Shown here: one piece after another, positions 1-12,670 of the stretch
Layout: every line of letters begins with the position of its first letter
Numbering within the stretch: position 1 is the first letter of the stretch
Source: Halictus rubicundus
Lineage: Eukaryota; Arthropoda; Insecta; Hymenoptera; Halictidae
Direction of reading: 5' to 3'
DNA: 64,000 nucleotides
Assembly (NCBI RefSeq): GCF_050948215.1
Contig: NW_027488868.1
Location: forward strand, 124,001 to 188,000
The notes under the pieces: generated by a model
What the model was told of the DNA's origin: nothing
The model's database searches: none
What the model saw: only the letters and a program-made list of their open reading frames with translations
Made by a program: the position numbers and the translations under genes

Positions 1-294
1 TCCTATCCTCTATCCTATCCTATCCTCTATCCCATCCTATCCTCTATCCTATCCTATCCTCTATCCTATCCTATCCTCTATCCTATCCTATCCTCTATCC
101 TATCCTATCCTCTATCCTATCCTATCCTCTATCCTATCCTATCCTCTATCCTATCCTATCCTCTATCCTATCCTCTATCCTATACTATCCTCTATCCAAT
201 CCAATCCTCTATCCTATCCTATCCTCTATCCTATCCTATCCTCTATCCTATCCTATCCTATCCTCAATCCTATCCTATCCACTATCCTATCCTA

Positions 295-450
295 TACTCG
301 ATCCTATCCAATCCCCTATCCTATCCTCCATCCTATCCTATCCTCTATCGTATCCTATCCTCTATCCTATCCAATCCCCTATCCTATCCTCTATCCTATC
401 CTATTCTTTATCCTATGCTCTATCCTATCCAATACCCTATCGTTTCCTCT
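295..450. repeat. GTTT module, left subtype, single copy
   Basis: A run of diagnostic variants in fixed order: TACTCGATCC, CCAATCCCC, CTCCATCC, CTATCGTATCC, CCAATCCCC, CTATTCTTTATCC, TATGCTCTATCC, CCAATACCC and TATCGTTTCCTC. The left subtype has CTCGATCC at the start and a full extra monomer between CTATCGTATCC and the second CCAATCCCC. This copy ends with one 70-bp tail segment. The function is unknown; it is a sequence landmark within the satellite. Confidence 0.85.
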
Positions 451-1691
451 ATCCTATCCTCTATCCTATCCTATCCTCTATCCTATCCTATCCTCTATCC
501 TATCCTCTATCCTATCCTATCCTCTATAATATCCTATCCTCTATCCTATCCTATCCTCAATCCTATCCTGTCCTCTATCCTATCCTATCCTCTATCCTAT
601 CCTATCCTCTATCCTATCCTATCCTCTATCCTATCCTATCCTCTATCCTATCCAATCACCTATCCGATCCTCTATCCTATCCTATCCTCAATCCTATCCT
701 ATCCTCTATCCTATCCTATCCTCTATCCTATCCTATCCTCTATCGTATCCTATCCTCTATCCTATCCAATCCCCTATCCTATCCTCTATCCGATCCTATC
801 CTCTATCCTATCCTATCCTCTATAATATCGTATCCTCTATCCTATCCTATCCTATACTCGATCCTATCCAATCCCCTATCCTATCCTCCATCCTATCCTA
901 TCCTCTATCCTATCCTATCCTCTATCCTATCCTATCCTCTATCCTATCCTATCCTCCATCCTATCCTATCCTGTATCCTATCCTATCCTCTATCCTATCC
1001 TACCCTATCCTATCCTCTATCCTATCCTATCCTCTATCCTATACTATCCTCTATCCTATACTATCCTCTATCCTATCCTATCCGCTATCCTATCCTATCC
1101 TCTATCCTATCCTTTCCTCTATCCTATACTATCCTCAATCCTATCCTATCCTCTATCCTATCCTATCCTCTATCCAACCTAACCTCTATCCTATCCTATC
1201 CTCTATCCTATCCTATCCTCTATCCTATCCTATCCTCTATCCTATCCTATCCTCTATCCTATCCTATCCTCTATCCTATCCTATCCTCTATCCTATCCTA
1301 TCCTCTATCCTATCCTATCCTCTATCCTATCCTATCCTCTATCCTATCCTATCCTCTATCCTATCCTCTATCCTATCCTATCCTATCCTCTATCCTATCC
1401 TATCCTCTATCCCATCCTATCCTCTATCCTATCCTATCCTCTATCCTATCCTATCCTCTATCCTATCCTATCCTCTATCCTATCCTATCCTCTATCCTAT
1501 CCTATCCTCTATCCTATCCTATCCTCTATCCTATCCTATCCTCTATCCTATCCTATCCTCTATCCTATCCTCTATCCTATACTATCCTCTATCCAATCCA
1601 ATCCTCTATCCTATCCTATCCTCTATCCTATCCTATCCTCTATCCTATCCTATCCTATCCTCAATCCTATCCTATCCACTATCCTATCCTA

Positions 1692-1987
1692 TACTCGATC
1701 CTATCCAATCCCCTATCCTATCCTCCATCCTATCCTATCCTCTATCGTATCCTATCCTCTATCCTATCCAATCCCCTATCCTATCCTCTATCCTATCCTA
1801 TTCTTTATCCTATGCTCTATCCTATCCAATACCCTATCGTTTCCTCTATCCTATCCTCTATCCTATCCTATTCTTTATCCTATGCTCTATCCTATCCAAT
1901 ACCCTATCGTTTCCTCTATCCTATCCTCTATCCTATCCTATTCTTTATCCTATGCTCTATCCTATCCAATACCCTATCGTTTCCTCT
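1692..1987. repeat. GTTT module, left subtype, 70-bp tail triplicated
   Basis: Same variant order as the copy at 295, but the tail holding TATGCTCTATCC and TATCGTTTCCTC is present three times. The ATG of each tail lies at 1812, 1882 and 1952, an exact 70-bp period. Confidence 0.88.
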
Positions 1988-3450
1988 ATCCTATCCTATC
2001 CTCTATCCTATCCTATCCTCTATCCTATCCTATCCTCTATCCTATCTTATACTCTATCCTATCCTATCCTCTATCCTATACTATCCTCAATCCTATCCTA
2101 TCCTCTATCCTATCCTATCCTCTATCCTATCCAATCACCTATCCTATCCTCTATCCTATCCTATCCTCTATCCTATCCTATCCTCAATCCTATCCTATCC
2201 TCTATCCTATCCTATCCTCTATCCTATCCAATCCCCTATCCTATCCTCTATCCTATCCTATCCTCTATCGTATCCTATCCTCTATCCTCTGTCCTATCCT
2301 ATCCTCTATCCTATCCTATCCTCTATCCTATCCTATCCTCTATGCTATCCTATCCTCTATCCTATACTATCCTCTATCCTATCCTATCCTCTATCCTATC
2401 CTATCCTCTATCCTATCCTATCCTCTATCCGATCCTATCCTCTATCGTATCCTATACTCTATGCTATCCAATCCCCTATCCTATCCTCTATGCTATCCTA
2501 TCCTCTATCCTATACTATCCTCTATCCTATCCCATCCTCTATCCTATCCAATCACCTATCCGATCCTCTATCCTATCCTATCCGCTATCCTATCCTCTAT
2601 TCGATCCTCGCCACTATAATATCGTATCCTCTATCCTATCCTATTCTCAATTCTACTCTATCCTCTATCGTATCCTATCCTCTATCCTATCCAATCCTAT
2701 GTCCTATACTCTATCGTATCGTATTCTCTATCCTATCCTATCCTCCATCCTATCAGATCCTCTATCTTATCCTATCCTCTATAGTATCCTATCCTCTATC
2801 CTATTCTATATTCTATCCTATCCTATCCTCTATCCTATACTATCCTCTATCCTATCCTATCCTCTATCCTATCCTATCCTCTATCCTATCCTATCCTCTA
2901 TCCTATCCTCTATCCTATCCTATCCTCTATCCTATCCTATCTTCTATCCTATCCTCTCATCTAATCTATCCACTATCGTATCCTATCCTCTATCCTATCC
3001 AATCCTATATCCTATCCTCTATCCAATCCAATCCTCTATCCTATCCTCTATCCTATCCTATCCTCTATCCTATCCTATCCTCTATCCTATCCTATCCTCT
3101 ATCCTATCCTATCCTCTATAATATCCTATCCTCTATCGTATCCTATCCTCTATCCTATCCTATCCTCTATCCTATCCGATCCTCTATCCTATCATATCCT
3201 CTATCCTATCCTATCCTCTATCCTATCCTGTCCTCTATCCTATCCTATCCTCTATCCTATCCTATCCTCAATCCTATCCTCTATCCTCTATCCTATCCTA
3301 TCCTCTATCCTATCCTATCCTCTATCCTATCCTATCCTCTATCCTATCCTATCCTCTATCCTATCCTATCCTCTATCCTATCCTATACTCTATCCTATCC
3401 TATCCTCTATCCTATCCTATCCTCTATCCTATCCTCTATCCTATCCTATC
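1988..3450. repeat. Left domain, mixed satellite with a strongly diverged island
   Basis: Satellite with many variant monomers and no short internal period. It contains the diverged island described separately (about 2570-2840). It also has the first copy of the CTCATCTAATC variant, at about 2955, followed by CCACTATCG and CCAATCCAATCC. The CTCATCTAATC block recurs at about 7117, 7590, 8133, 8361, 13265, 14902, 21178 and 23659. No gene is visible. Confidence 0.8.
2570..2840. repeat. Most diverged island of the left domain, copy 1
   Basis: An unusually dense cluster of rare variants: TCGATCCTCGCC at 2601, then CTATAATATCG, CTCAATTCTAC, CCTATGTCC, ATCGTATCGTATTC, a CAGATCC monomer, CTATAGTATCC and CTATATTCTA at 2806. 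The order repeats almost base for base at about 8640-8910, an offset of 6072 bp. Substitutions outnumber length changes, suggesting an older segment. It is still clearly satellite-derived, with TATCC pentamers throughout. Confidence 0.82.
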
Positions 3451-4018
3451 CTCTATAATATCCTATCCTCTATCCTATCCTATCCTCAATCCTATCCTGT
3501 CCTCTATCCTATCCTATCCTCTATCCTATCCTATCCTCTATCCTATCCTATCCTCTATCCTATCCTATCCTCTATCCTATCCAATCACCTATCCGATCCT
3601 CTATCCTATCCTATCCTCAATCCTATCCTATCCTCTATCCTATCCTATCCTCTATCCTATCCTATCCTCTATCGTATCCTATCCTCTATCCTATCCAATC
3701 CCCTATCCTATCCTCTATCCGATCCTATCCTCTATCCTATCCTATCCTCTATAATATCGTATCCTCTATCCTATCCTATCCTATACTCGATCCTATCCTA
3801 TACTCGATCCTATCCAATCCCCTATCCTATCCTCCATCCTATCCTATACTCGATCCTATCCAATCCCCTATCATATCCTCTATCCTATCCTATCCTGTAT
3901 CCTATCCAATCCCCTATCCTATCCTCTATCCTATCCTATCCTCTATCCTATCCTATCCTCTATCCTATCCTATCCTCTATCCTATCCTATCCTCTATCCT
4001 ATCCTCTATCCTATCCTA
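3451..4018. repeat. Partial copy of 523-880 plus half GTTT modules
   Basis: Starts with CTATAATATCC at 3452 and TCCTGTCC at about 3499, matching 523 and 570 (offset 2929) and also 4524 and 4571 (offset 1072). Near 3781-3870 the CTCGATCC and CTCCATCC head of the GTTT module appears repeatedly without its TATGCTC tail, so these are truncated modules. A similar truncated head is at about 850-900. Confidence 0.75.
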
Positions 4019-4295
4019 TCCTATCCTCTATCCTATCCTATCCTCTATCCCATCCTATCCTCTATCCTATCCTATCCTCTATCCTATCCTATCCTCTATC
4101 CTATCCTATCCTCTATCCTATCCTATCCTCTATCCTATCCTATCCTCTATCCTATCCTATCCTCTATCCTATCCTCTATCCTATACTATCCTCTATCCAA
4201 TCCAATCCTCTATCCTATCCTATCCTCTATCCTATCCTATCCTCTATCCTATCCTATCCTATCCTCAATCCTATCCTATCCACTATCCTATCCTA

Positions 4296-4451
4296 TACTC
4301 GATCCTATCCAATCCCCTATCCTATCCTCCATCCTATCCTATCCTCTATCGTATCCTATCCTCTATCCTATCCAATCCCCTATCCTATCCTCTATCCTAT
4401 CCTATTCTTTATCCTATGCTCTATCCTATCCAATACCCTATCGTTTCCTCT
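4296..4451. repeat. GTTT module, left subtype, single copy
   Basis: Exact counterpart of the copy at 295, 4001 bp downstream, again with one 70-bp tail. The ~410 bp that follow are conserved with those after 415. Confidence 0.85.
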
Positions 4452-5675
4452 ATCCTATCCTCTATCCTATCCTATCCTCTATCCTATCCTATCCTCTATC
4501 CTATCCTCTATCCTATCCTATCCTCTATAATATCCTATCCTCTATCCTATCCTATCCTCAATCCTATCCTGTCCTCTATCCTATCCTATCCTCTATCCTA
4601 TCCTATCCTCTATCCTATCCTATCCTCTATCCTATCCTATCCTCTATCCTATCCAATCACCTATCCGATCCTCTATCCTATCCTATCCTCAATCCTATCC
4701 TATCCTCTATCCTATCCTATCCTCTATCCTATCCTATCCTCTATCGTATCCTATCCTCTATCCTATCCAATCCCCTATCCTATCCTCTATCCGATCCTAT
4801 CCTCTATCCTATCCTATCCTCTATAATATCGTATCCTCTATCCTATCCTATCCTATACTCGATCCTATCCAATCCCCTATCCTATCCTCCATCCTATCCT
4901 ATCCTCTATCCTATCCTATCCTCTATCCTATCCTATCCTCTATCCTATCCTATCCTCCATCCTATCCTATCCTGTATCCTATCCTATCCTCTATCCTATC
5001 CTACCCTATCCTATCCTCTATCCTATCCTATCCTCTATCCTATACTATCCTCTATCCTATACTATCCTCTATCCTATCCTATCCGCTATCCTATCCTATC
5101 CTCTATCCTATCCTTTCCTCTATCCTATACTATCCTCAATCCTATCCTATCCTCTATCCTATCCTATCCTCTATCCAACCTAACCTCTATCCTATCCTAT
5201 CCTCTATCCTATCCTATCCTCTATCCTATCCTATCCTCTATCCTATCCTATCCTCTATCCTATCCTATCCTCTATCCTATCCTATCCTCTATCCTATCCT
5301 ATCCTCTATCCTATCCTATCCTCTATCCTATCCTATCCTCTATCCTATCCTCTATCCTATCCTATCCTATCCTCTATCCTATCCTATCCTCTATCCCATC
5401 CTATCCTCTATCCTATCCTATCCTCTATCCTATCCTATCCTCTATCCTATCCTATCCTCTATCCTATCCTATCCTCTATCCTATCCTATCCTCTATCCTA
5501 TCCTATCCTCTATCCTATCCTATCCTCTATCCTATCCTATCCTCTATCCTATCCTCTATCCTATACTATCCTCTATCCAATCCAAACCTCTATCCTATCC
5601 TATCCTCTATCCTATCCTATCCTCTATCCTATCCTATCCTATCCTCAATCCTATCCTATCCACTATCCTATCCTA

Positions 5676-5971
5676 TACTCGATCCTATCCAATCCCCTAT
5701 CCTATCCTCCATCCTATCCTATCCTCTATCGTATCCTATCCTCTATCCTATCCAATCCCCTATCCTATCCTCTATCCTATCCTATTCTTTATCCTATGCT
5801 CTATCCTATCCAATACCCTATCGTTTCCTCTATCCTATCCTCTATCCTATCCTATTCTTTATCCTATGCTCTATCCTATCCAATACCCTATCGTTTCCTC
5901 TATCCTATCCTCTATCCTATCCTATTCTTTATCCTATGCTCTATCCTATCCAATACCCTATCGTTTCCTCT
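5676..5971. repeat. GTTT module, left subtype, 70-bp tail triplicated
   Basis: Counterpart of the copy at 1692. Tails have their ATG at 5796, 5866 and 5936, so the triplication predates the 4-kb duplication. Confidence 0.87.
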
Positions 5972-5985
5972 ATCCTATCCTATCC

Positions 5986-7069
5986 TCTATAATATCGTAT
6001 CCTCTATGCTATCCTATCCTCTATCCTATCCTATCCTCTATCCTATCCTATCCTCTATCCTATACTATCTTCTATCCTATCCTATCCTCTATCCTATCCA
6101 ATCCCCTATCCTATCCTCTATCCTATCCTATCCTCTATCCTATCCTATCCTCTATCCTATCCTATCCTCTATCCTATCCAATCCCCTATCCGATCCTCTA
6201 TCCTATCATATCCTCTATCCTATCCTATCCTGTATCCTATCCAATCCCCTATCCTATCCGCTATCCTATCCTATCCTCTATCCTATCCTATCCTCTAACC
6301 TATCCAATCCTATATCCTATCCTCTATCCTATCCTATCCTCTATCCTATCCTTTCCTCTATCCTATCCAATCCCCTATCCTATCCTCTATCCGATCCTAT
6401 CCTCTATCCTATCCTATCCTCTATAATATCGTATCCTCTATCCTATCCTATCCTATACTCGATCCTATCCAATCCCCTATCCTATCCTCCATCCTATCCT
6501 ATCCTCTATCCTATCATATCCTCTATCCTATACTATCCTCTATCCTATCCTATCCTCTATCCTATCCAATCACCTATCCGATCCTCTATCCTATCCTTTC
6601 CTCTATCCTATCCTATCCTCAATCCTATCCTATCCTCTACCCTATCCTATCCTCTATCCTATCCTCTATCCTATCCTATCCTCTATCCTACCCAATCCCC
6701 TAACCTATCCTCTATCCTATCCTATCCGCTATCGTATCCTATCCTCTATCCTATCCAATCCTATATCCTATCCTATCCGCTATCCTATCCCATCCTCTAT
6801 CCTATCCTATCCTCTATCCTATCCTATCCTCTATAATATCCTATCCTCTATCCTATCCTATCCTATCCTCTATCCTATCCTATCCTCTATCCTATCCTAT
6901 CCTCTATCCTATCCTATCCTCTATCCTATCCTCTATCCTATCCTATCCTCTATCCTATCCAATCCCCTAACCTATCCTCTATCCTATCCTCTATCGTCTC
7001 CTGTCCTCTATCCTATACAATCCCCTATCCTATCCTCTATCCTATCCTATCCTCTATCCTATCCTATCC
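5986..7069. repeat. Left domain, segment shared with 11.9-13.2 kb
   Basis: Landmarks are CTATGCTATCC at 6006, CTAACC followed by CCAATCCTATATCC at 6295, CTACCC at 6637, CTATAATATCC at 6831 and TATCGTCTCCTGTCC at about 6993. All recur in order near 11.9-13.2 kb, at an offset of 5937, then 5920, then 6148 bp. The offset changes mark one monomer lost and one 228-bp duplication in the downstream copy. Confidence 0.85.
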
Positions 7070-8015
7070 TCTTTCCTATCCTATCCTCTATCCTATCCTA
7101 TCTTCTATCCTATCCTCTCATCTAATCTATCCACTATCGTATCCTATCCTCTATCCTATCCAATCCTATATCCTATCCTCTATCCAATCCAATCCTCTAT
7201 CCTATCCTATCCTCTATCCTATCCTATCCTCTATCCTATCCTATCCTCTATCCTATCCTATCCTCTATCCTATCCTATCCTCTATGCTATCCTATCCTCT
7301 ATCCTATACTATCCTCTATCCTATCCTATCCTCTATCCTATCCAATCACCTATCCGATCCTCTATCCTATCCTTTCCTCTATCCTATACTATCCTCAATC
7401 GTATCCTATCCTCTATCCTATCCTATCCTCTATCCTATCCAATCCCCTATCCGATCCTCTATCCTATCATATCCTCTATCCTATCCTATCCTCTATCCTA
7501 TCCTATCCTCTATCCTATCCTGTCCTCTATCCTATCCTATCCTCTTTCCTATCCTATCCTCTATCCTATCCTATCTTCTATCCTATCCTCTCATCTAATC
7601 TATCCACTATCGTATCCTATCCTCTATCCTATCCAATCCTATATCCTATCCTCTATCCAATCCAATCCTCTATCCTATCCTATCCTCTATCCTATCCTAT
7701 CCTCTATCCTATCCTATCCTCTATCCTATCCTATCCTCTATCCTATCCTATCCTCTATGCTATCCTATCCTCTATCCTATACTATCCTCTATCCTATCCT
7801 ATCCTCTATCCTATCCAATCACCTATCCGATCCTCTATCCTATCCTTTCCTCTATCCTATACTATCCTCAATCGTATCCTATCCTCTATCCTATCCTATC
7901 CTCTATCCTATCCAATCCCCTATCCGATCCTCTATCCTATCATATCCTCTATCCTATCCTATCCTCTATCCTATCCTATCCTCTATCCTATCCTGTCCTC
8001 TATCCTATCCTATCC
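7070..8015. repeat. 473-bp tandem duplication, two copies
   Basis: CTTTCCTATCC, CTCATCTAATC and CCAATCACC recur at a constant step: 7117 to 7590 and 7342 to 7815. The TATGCTATCC monomers at 7284 and 7757 keep the same step. The two copies are nearly identical over their length; the second passes into different sequence near 8015. Confidence 0.85.
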
Positions 8016-8640
8016 TCTATCCTATCCTATCCTCAATCCTATCCTCTATCCTCTATCCTATCCTATCCTCTATCCTATCCTATCCTCTATCCTATCCTAT
8101 CCTCTATCCTATCCTATCCTCTATCCTATCCTCTCATCTAATCTATCCACTATCGTATTCTATCCTCTATCCTATCCAATCCTATATCCTATCCTCTATC
8201 CAATCCAATCCTCTATCCTATCCTATCCTCTATCCTATCCTATCCTCTATCCTATCCTATCCTCTATCCTATCCTATCCTCAATCCTATCCTATCCTCTA
8301 TCCTATCCTATCCTCTATCCTATCCTATCCTCTATCCTATCCTATCTTCTATCCTATCCTCTCATCTAATCTATCCACTATCGTATCCTATACTCTATTC
8401 TATCCAATCCTATATCCTATCCTGTATCCAATCCAATCCTCTATCCTATCCTATCCTCTATCCTATCCGATCCTCTATCCTATCCTATCCTCTATCCTAT
8501 CCTATCCTCTATCCTATCCTATCCTCTATAATATCCTATCCTCTATCGTATCCTATCCCCTATCCTATCCTCTATCCTATCCTATCCTCTATCCTATCCT
8601 ATCCTCTATCCTATCCTATCCTCTATCCTATCCTATCCTC
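8016..8640. repeat. CTCATCTAATC blocks repeated at 228 bp
   Basis: Two further CTCATCTAATC to CCACTATCG blocks lie 228 bp apart (8133 and 8361). Each is followed by CCAATCCTATATCC and CCAATCCAATCC. The second contains TATACTCTATTC, which separates it from the first. Confidence 0.78.
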
Positions 8641-8912
8641 TATCCTATCCTATCCGCTATCCTATCCTCTATTCGATCCTCGCCACTATAATATCGTATC
8701 CTCTATCTTATCCTATTCTCAATTCTATTCTATCCTCTATCGTATCCTATCCTCTATCCTATCCAATCCTATGTCCTATACTCTATCGTATCGTATTCTC
8801 TATCCTATCCTATCCTCCATCCTATCCGATCCTCTATCTTATCCTATCCTCTATAGTATCCTATCCTCTATCCTATTCTATATTCTATCCTATCCTATCC
8901 TCTATCCTATAC
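8641..8912. repeat. Diverged island, copy 2
   Basis: Repeat of the island at 2570-2840: TCGATCCTCGCC at 8673 and CTATATTCTA at 8878, both 6072 bp downstream of the first copy. Only a few substitutions separate the two (for example CTACTC versus CTATTC in the CAATT monomer). Confidence 0.82.
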
Positions 8913-10296
8913 TATCCTCTATAATATCCTATCCTCTATCGTATTCTATCCTCTATCCTATCCTATCCTCTATCCTATCCTATCCTCTACCCTATCCTAT
9001 CCTCTATCCTATCCTATCCTCTATCCTATACTATCCTCTATCCTATCCTATCCTCTATCCTATCCAATCACCTATCCGATCCTCTATCCTATCCTTTCCT
9101 CTATCCTATACTATCCTCAATCGTATCCTATCCTCTATCCTATCCTATCCTCTATCCTATCCAATCCCCTATCCGATCCTCTATCCTATCATATCCTCTA
9201 TCCTATCCTATCCTCTATCCTATCCTATCCTCTATCCTATCCTATCCTCTATCCTATCCTGTCCTCTATCCTATCCTATCCTCTATCCTATCCTATCCTC
9301 TATCCTATCCTATACTCTATCCTATCCTATCCTCTATCCTATACTATCCTCAATCCTATCCTATCCTCTATCCTATCCTATCCTCTATCCTATCCAATCA
9401 CCTATCCGATCCTCTATCCTATCCTTTCCTCTATCCTATACTATCCTCAATCCTATCCTATCCTCTATCCTATCCTATCCTCTATAATATCGTATCCTCT
9501 ATCCTATCCTATACTCTATCCTATCCTATCCTATCCTCTATCCTATAATATCCTCTATCCTATCCTATCCTCTATCCTATCCTATCCTCTATCCTATCCT
9601 ATCCTCTATCCTATCCTATCCTCTATCCTATACTATCCTCTATCCTATCCAATCACCTATCCGATCCTCTATCCTATCCTTTCCTCTATCCTATCCTATC
9701 CTCAATCCTATCCTACACTCTATCCTATCCTATCCTCTATCCTATCCAATCCCCTATCCTATCCTCTATCCTATCCTATCCTCTATCGTATCCTATCCTC
9801 TATCCTATCCAATCCTATATCCTATCCTATCCGCTATCCTATCCGATCCTCTATCCTATCCTATCCTCTATCCTATCCTATCCTCTATAATATCCTATCC
9901 TCTATCCTATCCTATCCTCAATCCTATCCTATCCTCTATCCTGTCCTATCCTCTATCCTATCCTATCCTCTATCCTATCCTATCCTCTATCCTATCGTAT
10001 CCTCTATCCTATCCTATCCTCTATCCTATCCTATCCTCTATCCTATCCTATCCTCTATCCTATCCTATCCTCTATCCTATACTATCCTCTATCCTATCCT
10101 ATCCGCTATCCTATCCTATCCTCTATCCTATACTATCCTCAATCCTATCCTATCCTCTATCCTATCCTATCCTCTATCCTATTCTATACTCTATCCAACC
10201 TAACCTCTATCCTATCCTATCCTCTATCCTATCCTATCCTCTATCCTATCCTATCCTCTATCCTATCCTATCCTCTATCCTATCCTATCCTCTATC
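8913..10296. repeat. Left domain, mixed satellite
   Basis: Variant monomers from several families: CCAATCACC followed by CCGATCC and CTTTCC (about 9065, 9390, 9650), CTATAATATCC (about 8927), and CCAACCTAACC at 10192. Segments of 60-150 bp match 7.3-7.8 kb, and no single clean period covers the region. No gene is visible. Confidence 0.75.
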
Positions 10297-11612
10297 CCAT
10301 CCTATCCTCTATCCTATCCTATCCTCTATCCTATCCTATCCTCTATCCTATCCTATCCTCTATCCTATCCTATCCTCTATCCTATCCTATCCTCTATCCT
10401 ATCCTATCCTCTATCCTATCCTATCCTCTATCCTATCCTATCCTCTATCCTATCCTATCCTCTATAATATCCTATCCTCTATCCTATCCTATCCTCAATC
10501 CTATCCTGTCCTCTATCCTATCCTATCCTCTATCCTATCCTATCCTCTATCCTATCCTATCCTCTATCCTATCCTATCCTCTATCCTATCCAATCACCTA
10601 TCCGATCCTCTATCCTATCCTATCCTCAATCCTATCCTATCCTCTATCCTATCCTATCCTCTATCCTATCCTATCCTTTATCGTATCCTATCCTCTATCC
10701 TATCCAATCCCCTATCCTATCCTCTATCCGATCCTATCCTCTATCCTATCCTATCCTCTATAATATCGTATCCTCTATCCTATCCTATCCTATACTCGAT
10801 CCTATCCAATCCCCTATCCTATCCTCCATCCTATCCTATCCTCTATCCTATCCTATCCTCTATCCTATCCTATCCTCTATCCTATCCTATCCTCCATCCT
10901 ATCCTATCCTGTATCCTATCCTATCCTCTATCCTATCCTACCCTATCCTATCCTCTATCCTATCCTATCCTCTATCCTATACTATCCTCTATCCTATACT
11001 ATCCTCTATCCTATCCTATCCGCTATCCTATCCTATCCTCTATGCTATCCTTTCCTCTATCCTATACTATCCTCAATCCTATCCTATCCTCTATCCTATC
11101 CTATCCTCTATCCAACCTAACCTCTATCCTATCCTATCCTCTATCCTATGCTATCCTCTATCCTATCCTATCCTCTATCCTATCCTATCCTCTATCCTAT
11201 CCTATCCTCTATCCTATCCTATCCTCTATCCTATCCTATCCTCTATCCTATCCTATCCTCTATCCTATCCTATCCTCTATCCTATCCTATCCTCTATCCT
11301 ATCCTCTATCCTATCCTATCCTATCCTCTATCCTATCCTATCCTCTATCCCATCCTATCCTCTATCCTATCCTATCCTCTATCCTATCCTATCCTCTATC
11401 CTATCCTATCCTCTATCCTATCCTATCCTCTATCCTATCCTATCCTCTATCCTATCCTATCCTCTATCCTATTCTCTATCCTATACTATCCTCTATCCAA
11501 TCCAATCCTCTATCCTATCCTATCCTCTATCCTATCCTATCCTCTATCCTATCCTATCCTCTATCCTATCCTATCCTATCCTCAATCCTATCCTATCCAC
11601 TATCCTATCCTA

Positions 11613-11908
11613 TACTCGATCCTATCCAATCCCCTATCCTATCCTCCATCCTATCCTATCCTCTATCGTATCCTATCCTCTATCCTATCCAATCCCCTAT
11701 CCTATCCTCTATCCTATCCTATTCTTTATCCTATGCTCTATCCTATCCAATACCCTATCGTTTCCTCTATCCTATCCTCTATCCTATCCTATTCTTTATC
11801 CTATGCTCTATCCTATCCAATACCCTATCGTTTCCTCTATCCTATCCTCTATCCTATCCTATTCTTTATCCTATGCTCTATCCTATCCAATACCCTATCG
11901 TTTCCTCT
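11613..11908. repeat. GTTT module, left subtype, 70-bp tail triplicated
   Basis: Third triplicated copy, with tail ATGs at 11733, 11803 and 11873. It is the last GTTT module before a gap of more than 22 kb. Confidence 0.87.
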
Positions 11909-12214
11909 ATCCTATCCTATCCTCTATAATATCGTATCCTCTATGCTATCCTATCCTCTATCCTATCCTATCCTCTATCCTATCCTATCCTCTATCCTAT
12001 ACTATCTTCTATCCTATCCTATCCTCTATCCTATCCAATCCCCTATCCTATCCTCTATCCTATCCTATCCTCTATCCTATCCTATCCTCTATCCTATCCA
12101 ATCCCCTATCCGATCCTCTATCCTATCATATCCTCTATCCTATCCTATCCTGTATCCTATCCAATCCCCTATCCTATCCGCTATCCTATCCTATCCTCTA
12201 TCCTATCCTATCCT

Positions 12215-12670
12215 CTAACCTATCCAATCCTATATCCTATCCTCTATCCTATCCTATCCTCTATCCTATCCTTTCCTCTATCCTATCCAATCCCCTATCC
12301 TATCCTCTATCCGATCCTATCCTCTATCCTATCCTATCCTCTATAATATCGTATCCTCTATCCTATCCTATCCTATACTCGATCCTATCCAATCCCCTAT
12401 CCTATCCTCCATCCTATCCTATCCTCTATCCTATCATATCCTCTAACCTATCCAATCCTATATCCTATCCTCTATCCTATCCTATCCTCTATCCTATCCT
12501 TTCCTCTATCCTATCCAATCCCCTATCCTATCCTCTATCCGATCCTATCCTCTATCCTATCCTATCCTCTATAATATCGTATCCTCTATCCTATCCTATC
12601 CTATACTCGATCCTATCCAATCCCCTATCCTATCCTCCATCCTATCCTATCCTCTATCCTATCATATCCT
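12215..12670. repeat. 228-bp tandem duplication
   Basis: CTAACC is at 12215 and 12443, CCGATCCTATCC at about 12311 and 12539, and CATATCC at 12435 and 12663: every landmark is shifted by 228 bp. The upstream paralogue at 6.3-6.5 kb has only one copy, so this duplication came after the 3.1-kb copy. Confidence 0.85.

Larger units (their letters stand above)
1..1987. repeat. Left domain, ~1.4-kb higher-order unit (first and second copies)
   Basis: Two copies of a unit of about 1.38-1.40 kb lie head to tail. The monomer variant CCCATCC is at 31 and 1411, and TATACTATCC followed by CCAATCCAA is at 181 and 1578. The GTTT module follows at 295 and 1692. Spacing between landmarks differs by 17 bp (150 versus 167 bp), exactly one monomer. 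The second copy carries a triplicated 70-bp segment absent from the first. The CCAACCTAACC variant at about 1171 belongs to the tail of the first copy. Confidence 0.85.
4019..5985. repeat. Second ~4.0-kb copy of the left higher-order unit
   Basis: Collinear with 1-1987 at offset 4001 (TATACTATCC 181 to 4182; GTTT-module ATG 415 to 4416; CCAACCTAACC 1171 to 5172). The offset becomes 3984 further on (1812 to 5796), one 17-bp monomer fewer. The internal 1.38-kb period is kept (4182 to 5562, 4416 to 5796). The collinearity breaks near 5985, where this copy continues with CTATAATATCG and the original does not. Confidence 0.87.

Noticed and set aside
523..531. TATAATAT in CTATAATATCC as a TATA box or bacterial -10 promoter
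   Set aside because: It is a recurrent monomer variant present many times across the window with no gene downstream and no matching partner element.
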